Assembly: GCA_018903015.1 (NCBI GenBank)
Contig: JAHIPR010000311.1
Span: 1-6,601, forward strand
Origin: a bacterium
GTDB taxonomy: Bacteria; Atribacterota; JS1; SB-45; 34-128
Reading direction: 5' to 3'
Length of the DNA: 6,601 nt
Shown: in pieces, positions 4,937-6,601 of the stretch
Position numbering within the stretch: the first letter of the stretch is position 1
How the letters are laid out: each line of letters opens with the position of its first letter
Translations under genes and position numbers: made by a program
The notes under the pieces: generated by a model
Told to the model about the DNA's origin: nothing
What the model saw: the letters and a program-made list of their open reading frames with translations, nothing else
The model's database searches: none

Positions 4937-6601
4937 TTAATATATCACTGTTGAGCTTGCAACTGAGGCCGGTACAGCCCCTTCTATTGAAGCGCTTATT
5001 AAGATGGTATACGAACCATCTTCTAAATCCTTAATGGCATCTGCGGGTATAATTGCCTCAAATGAACCGGCACCTAAAAATTTAGCCTTGTAAGATAATT
5101 CTTCAGTAGGTGTTATTAGCATAGCTGAGACTTCTCCCCCCTGGGCTATCTTGGCAGTTCCGTCCGGATATAATACCTCAGACAATTGAATCTTTATAGA
5201 CAGATCTTCTTTCTTTGCGCGAAGATACATTGCAGGTACATCAACACTATCTACACGTACCGTGGTGGTAGCAAACCTGCTGGGCCAGTAGTCAGGAGTA
5301 AAGGGATATTCCGGATCTCTGAAAGCAGTTAGCTCTATATAGTTAGTTGTAGGATCATATTTTTCCAGATAGAAAGCACCGTTACCAATAAATGCATGAC
5401 CTTTTTCATCGATCCACTTGATGGCTGCCTCATATCCGGCTTTCGCTTCTTCTACTGTAACATAATCTTTTAGAGATACCGGCAGATGGCTATTATCTTT
5501 CAATTCTACCAGTTTTGCTCTAATATCTTTTACACAGGATGGTCTTAACAGGTCTACCTGCTCTACCCCGTCACCGGGAGTAAAACTATACACAGTACCT
5601 GACTCACTTCTTACTGCTACTAACTCTGCCAATGCCTCAAAAATTTCCCAAGGTAGTACCATATACCTTCCAGACAGATAAGCCTGAGGTGCTCCGTTGG
5701 CAGCAACTCTTTCTTTAGATGGCGGGAAATTGTAATCAAAATAGTTGGTAATCGTACCATCTAGATTTAAGGTCATACCTTTGCTAATTTCCCAATCAGG
5801 TCTATGGTAATCTTCGTAAGCTGCATCATAATATCTATCATCATCGCCATCTTTAGTAATCCATTCGGTTACAAAGGCGTCAGCATAAAGAATGTTGGCT
5901 ATAGTCATAGGACGACCATGATGGAAGTTTCCAAAGATGAAGTTATAGGTACCTTTGCTCATTGCTGTCTCATTTGAGCCAACTTTATACCACTCTTTTT
6001 TCGCCGAATCATACTTTATCGCTTCCGGGAGTACCGGAATCTTACCCACAACTTCTCCAGCTTCATCTCGATCTACTTCTGTCTTGACATCGTAGGGGAT
6101 AGTTCTCCAGGGGGTAGCAATAGCGCTGGCCGGGCTTTCAAATGAACCTCTTTCAGATAGGGGTTGGGCAATAACCAGACTATAAACGTCATTGAAACCT
6201 TCTGTCCCGATGGGGTCCCAGGCAGACATAAACAAAGCCCCTTTGGCAGAATATTCAGTAATTCTTAATTCTTTATTCTTGGTATTAGCGGTGATTAATG
6301 ACCATTCATTTAAACCGTCTCCTAGACCGTAGCACATTCTGTTATTAAAGGCAGCTTTATTGGCAGCATAGTAATCCATCTGGTAAGCAACATATATCCT
6401 GCAGGCATCTTTTAAGGCTAAATCCAAAGCTTCCAATACAGTATCCCAGTATTCTTCTTCGGTCAGGAAATTACCGGTATAAGCCTTTTCGGTTAAACGG
6501 TCAATTTCGTTGTTCTCATAGTGCCATTTACTATCCGGTCCACCGGCCATATAACCATACCAGGGGGCATACATCTGAGCAACTATATGTTCCCAGAATG
6601 C
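4937..6601 (-). CDS. Family 5 (Opp/Dpp-type) extracellular solute-binding protein, C-terminal fragment
   Basis: This is the 3' part of the substrate-capturing subunit. The frame is open to the right edge: nine codons (AFWEHIVAQ) precede the first in-window methionine at 6574, so that ATG is not the start. The signal peptide and lipobox lie outside. Numbering from that methionine, residues 1-95 look like the closing lobe of a family 5 protein (NNEIDRLTEKAY, then IYVAYQMDYYAANKAAF). Residues 127-140 (FNDVYSLVIAQPLS), 209-230 (with FHHGRPMT and NILYA) and 396-425 (GNGAFYLEKYDPTTNYIELT and the following YPF) resemble early and middle motifs of the same fold. About 445-545 form a beta-rich C-terminal domain ending GSYTILISASIEG. 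At more than 554 residues without its N-terminus it exceeds the usual 500-600 aa family size. Its position upstream of permease and ATPase genes supports the role; the substrate is not identifiable. Confidence 0.85.
   Translation of the reverse strand, partial: AFWEHIVAQMYAPWYGYMAGGPDSKWHYENNEIDRLTEKAYTGNFLTEEEYWDTVLEALDLALKDACRIYVAYQMDYYAANKAAFNNRMCYGLGDGLNEWSLITANTKNKELRITEYSAKGALFMSAWDPIGTEGFNDVYSLVIAQPLSERGSFESPASAIATPWRTIPYDVKTEVDRDEAGEVVGKIPVLPEAIKYDSAKKEWYKVGSNETAMSKGTYNFIFGNFHHGRPMTIANILYADAFVTEWITKDGDDDRYYDAAYEDYHRPDWEISKGMTLNLDGTITNYFDYNFPPSKERVAANGAPQAYLSGRYMVLPWEIFEALAELVAVRSESGTVYSFTPGDGVEQVDLLRPSCVKDIRAKLVELKDNSHLPVSLKDYVTVEEAKAGYEAAIKWIDEKGHAFIGNGAFYLEKYDPTTNYIELTAFRDPEYPFTPDYWPSRFATTTVRVDSVDVPAMYLRAKKEDLSIKIQLSEVLYPDGTAKIAQGGEVSAMLITPTEELSYKAKFLGAGSFEAIIPADAIKDLEDGSYTILISASIEGAVPASVASSTVIY

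Noticed and set aside
6572..6574. ATG at 6574 as the start of the binding protein
   Set aside because: The same frame is open upstream to the window edge with plausible SBP sequence (AFWEHIVAQ), and no signal peptide follows this ATG.

Overview
The window is about 40% GC (estimated by eye) and holds one minus-strand ABC importer locus of the peptide/nickel/opine (Opp/Dpp) class. A fragment of an unrelated gene sits at the left edge. Transcription runs right to left. Shine-Dalgarno-like sites precede most of the genes, and a sigma70-like promoter precedes the leftmost one, so a bacterium is more likely than an archaeon. The long permease and the large multi-part binding protein resemble importers I associate with thermophilic or anaerobic lineages such as Thermotogota, Atribacterota and Thermococcales. 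The lineage cannot be fixed from this window.

Region by region, in transcription order. (1) 6601-4937: the 3' part of a very large family 5 solute-binding protein; its start, signal peptide and lipobox lie beyond the right edge. (2) 4936-4633: a 304-nt spacer with a strong stem-loop just after the binding-protein stop, two 41-nt imperfect direct repeats, and AT-rich filler. (3) 4632-3589: a DppB/OppB-type permease. (4) 3589-2189: a DppC/OppC-type permease enlarged by a long extracytoplasmic insert. (5) 2187-1207 and 1214-219: the two ATPases, OppD/DppD-like and OppF/DppF-like. The last four genes are packed with junctions of -1, +1 and -8 nt, as expected of one translationally coupled transcript. 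(6) 218-116: a short spacer with a plausible promoter. (7) 115-1: the first 38 codons of a gene whose N-terminus looks like the TldD/PmbA metalloprotease family.

Together the genes encode a complete importer. The exported binding protein captures the substrate, the two permeases form the channel, and the ATPase pair drives uptake. The substrate cannot be read from the sequence; peptides are the default guess, but oligosaccharides are also carried by members of this class. The putative peptidase-family gene downstream could be a functional partner but appears to have its own promoter.

No transposon, CRISPR array, tRNA or rRNA was seen, and no clearly new system. The points most worth a second look are the binding protein's apparently permuted or duplicated architecture, the stem-loop and repeats in the spacer, and the permease insert.
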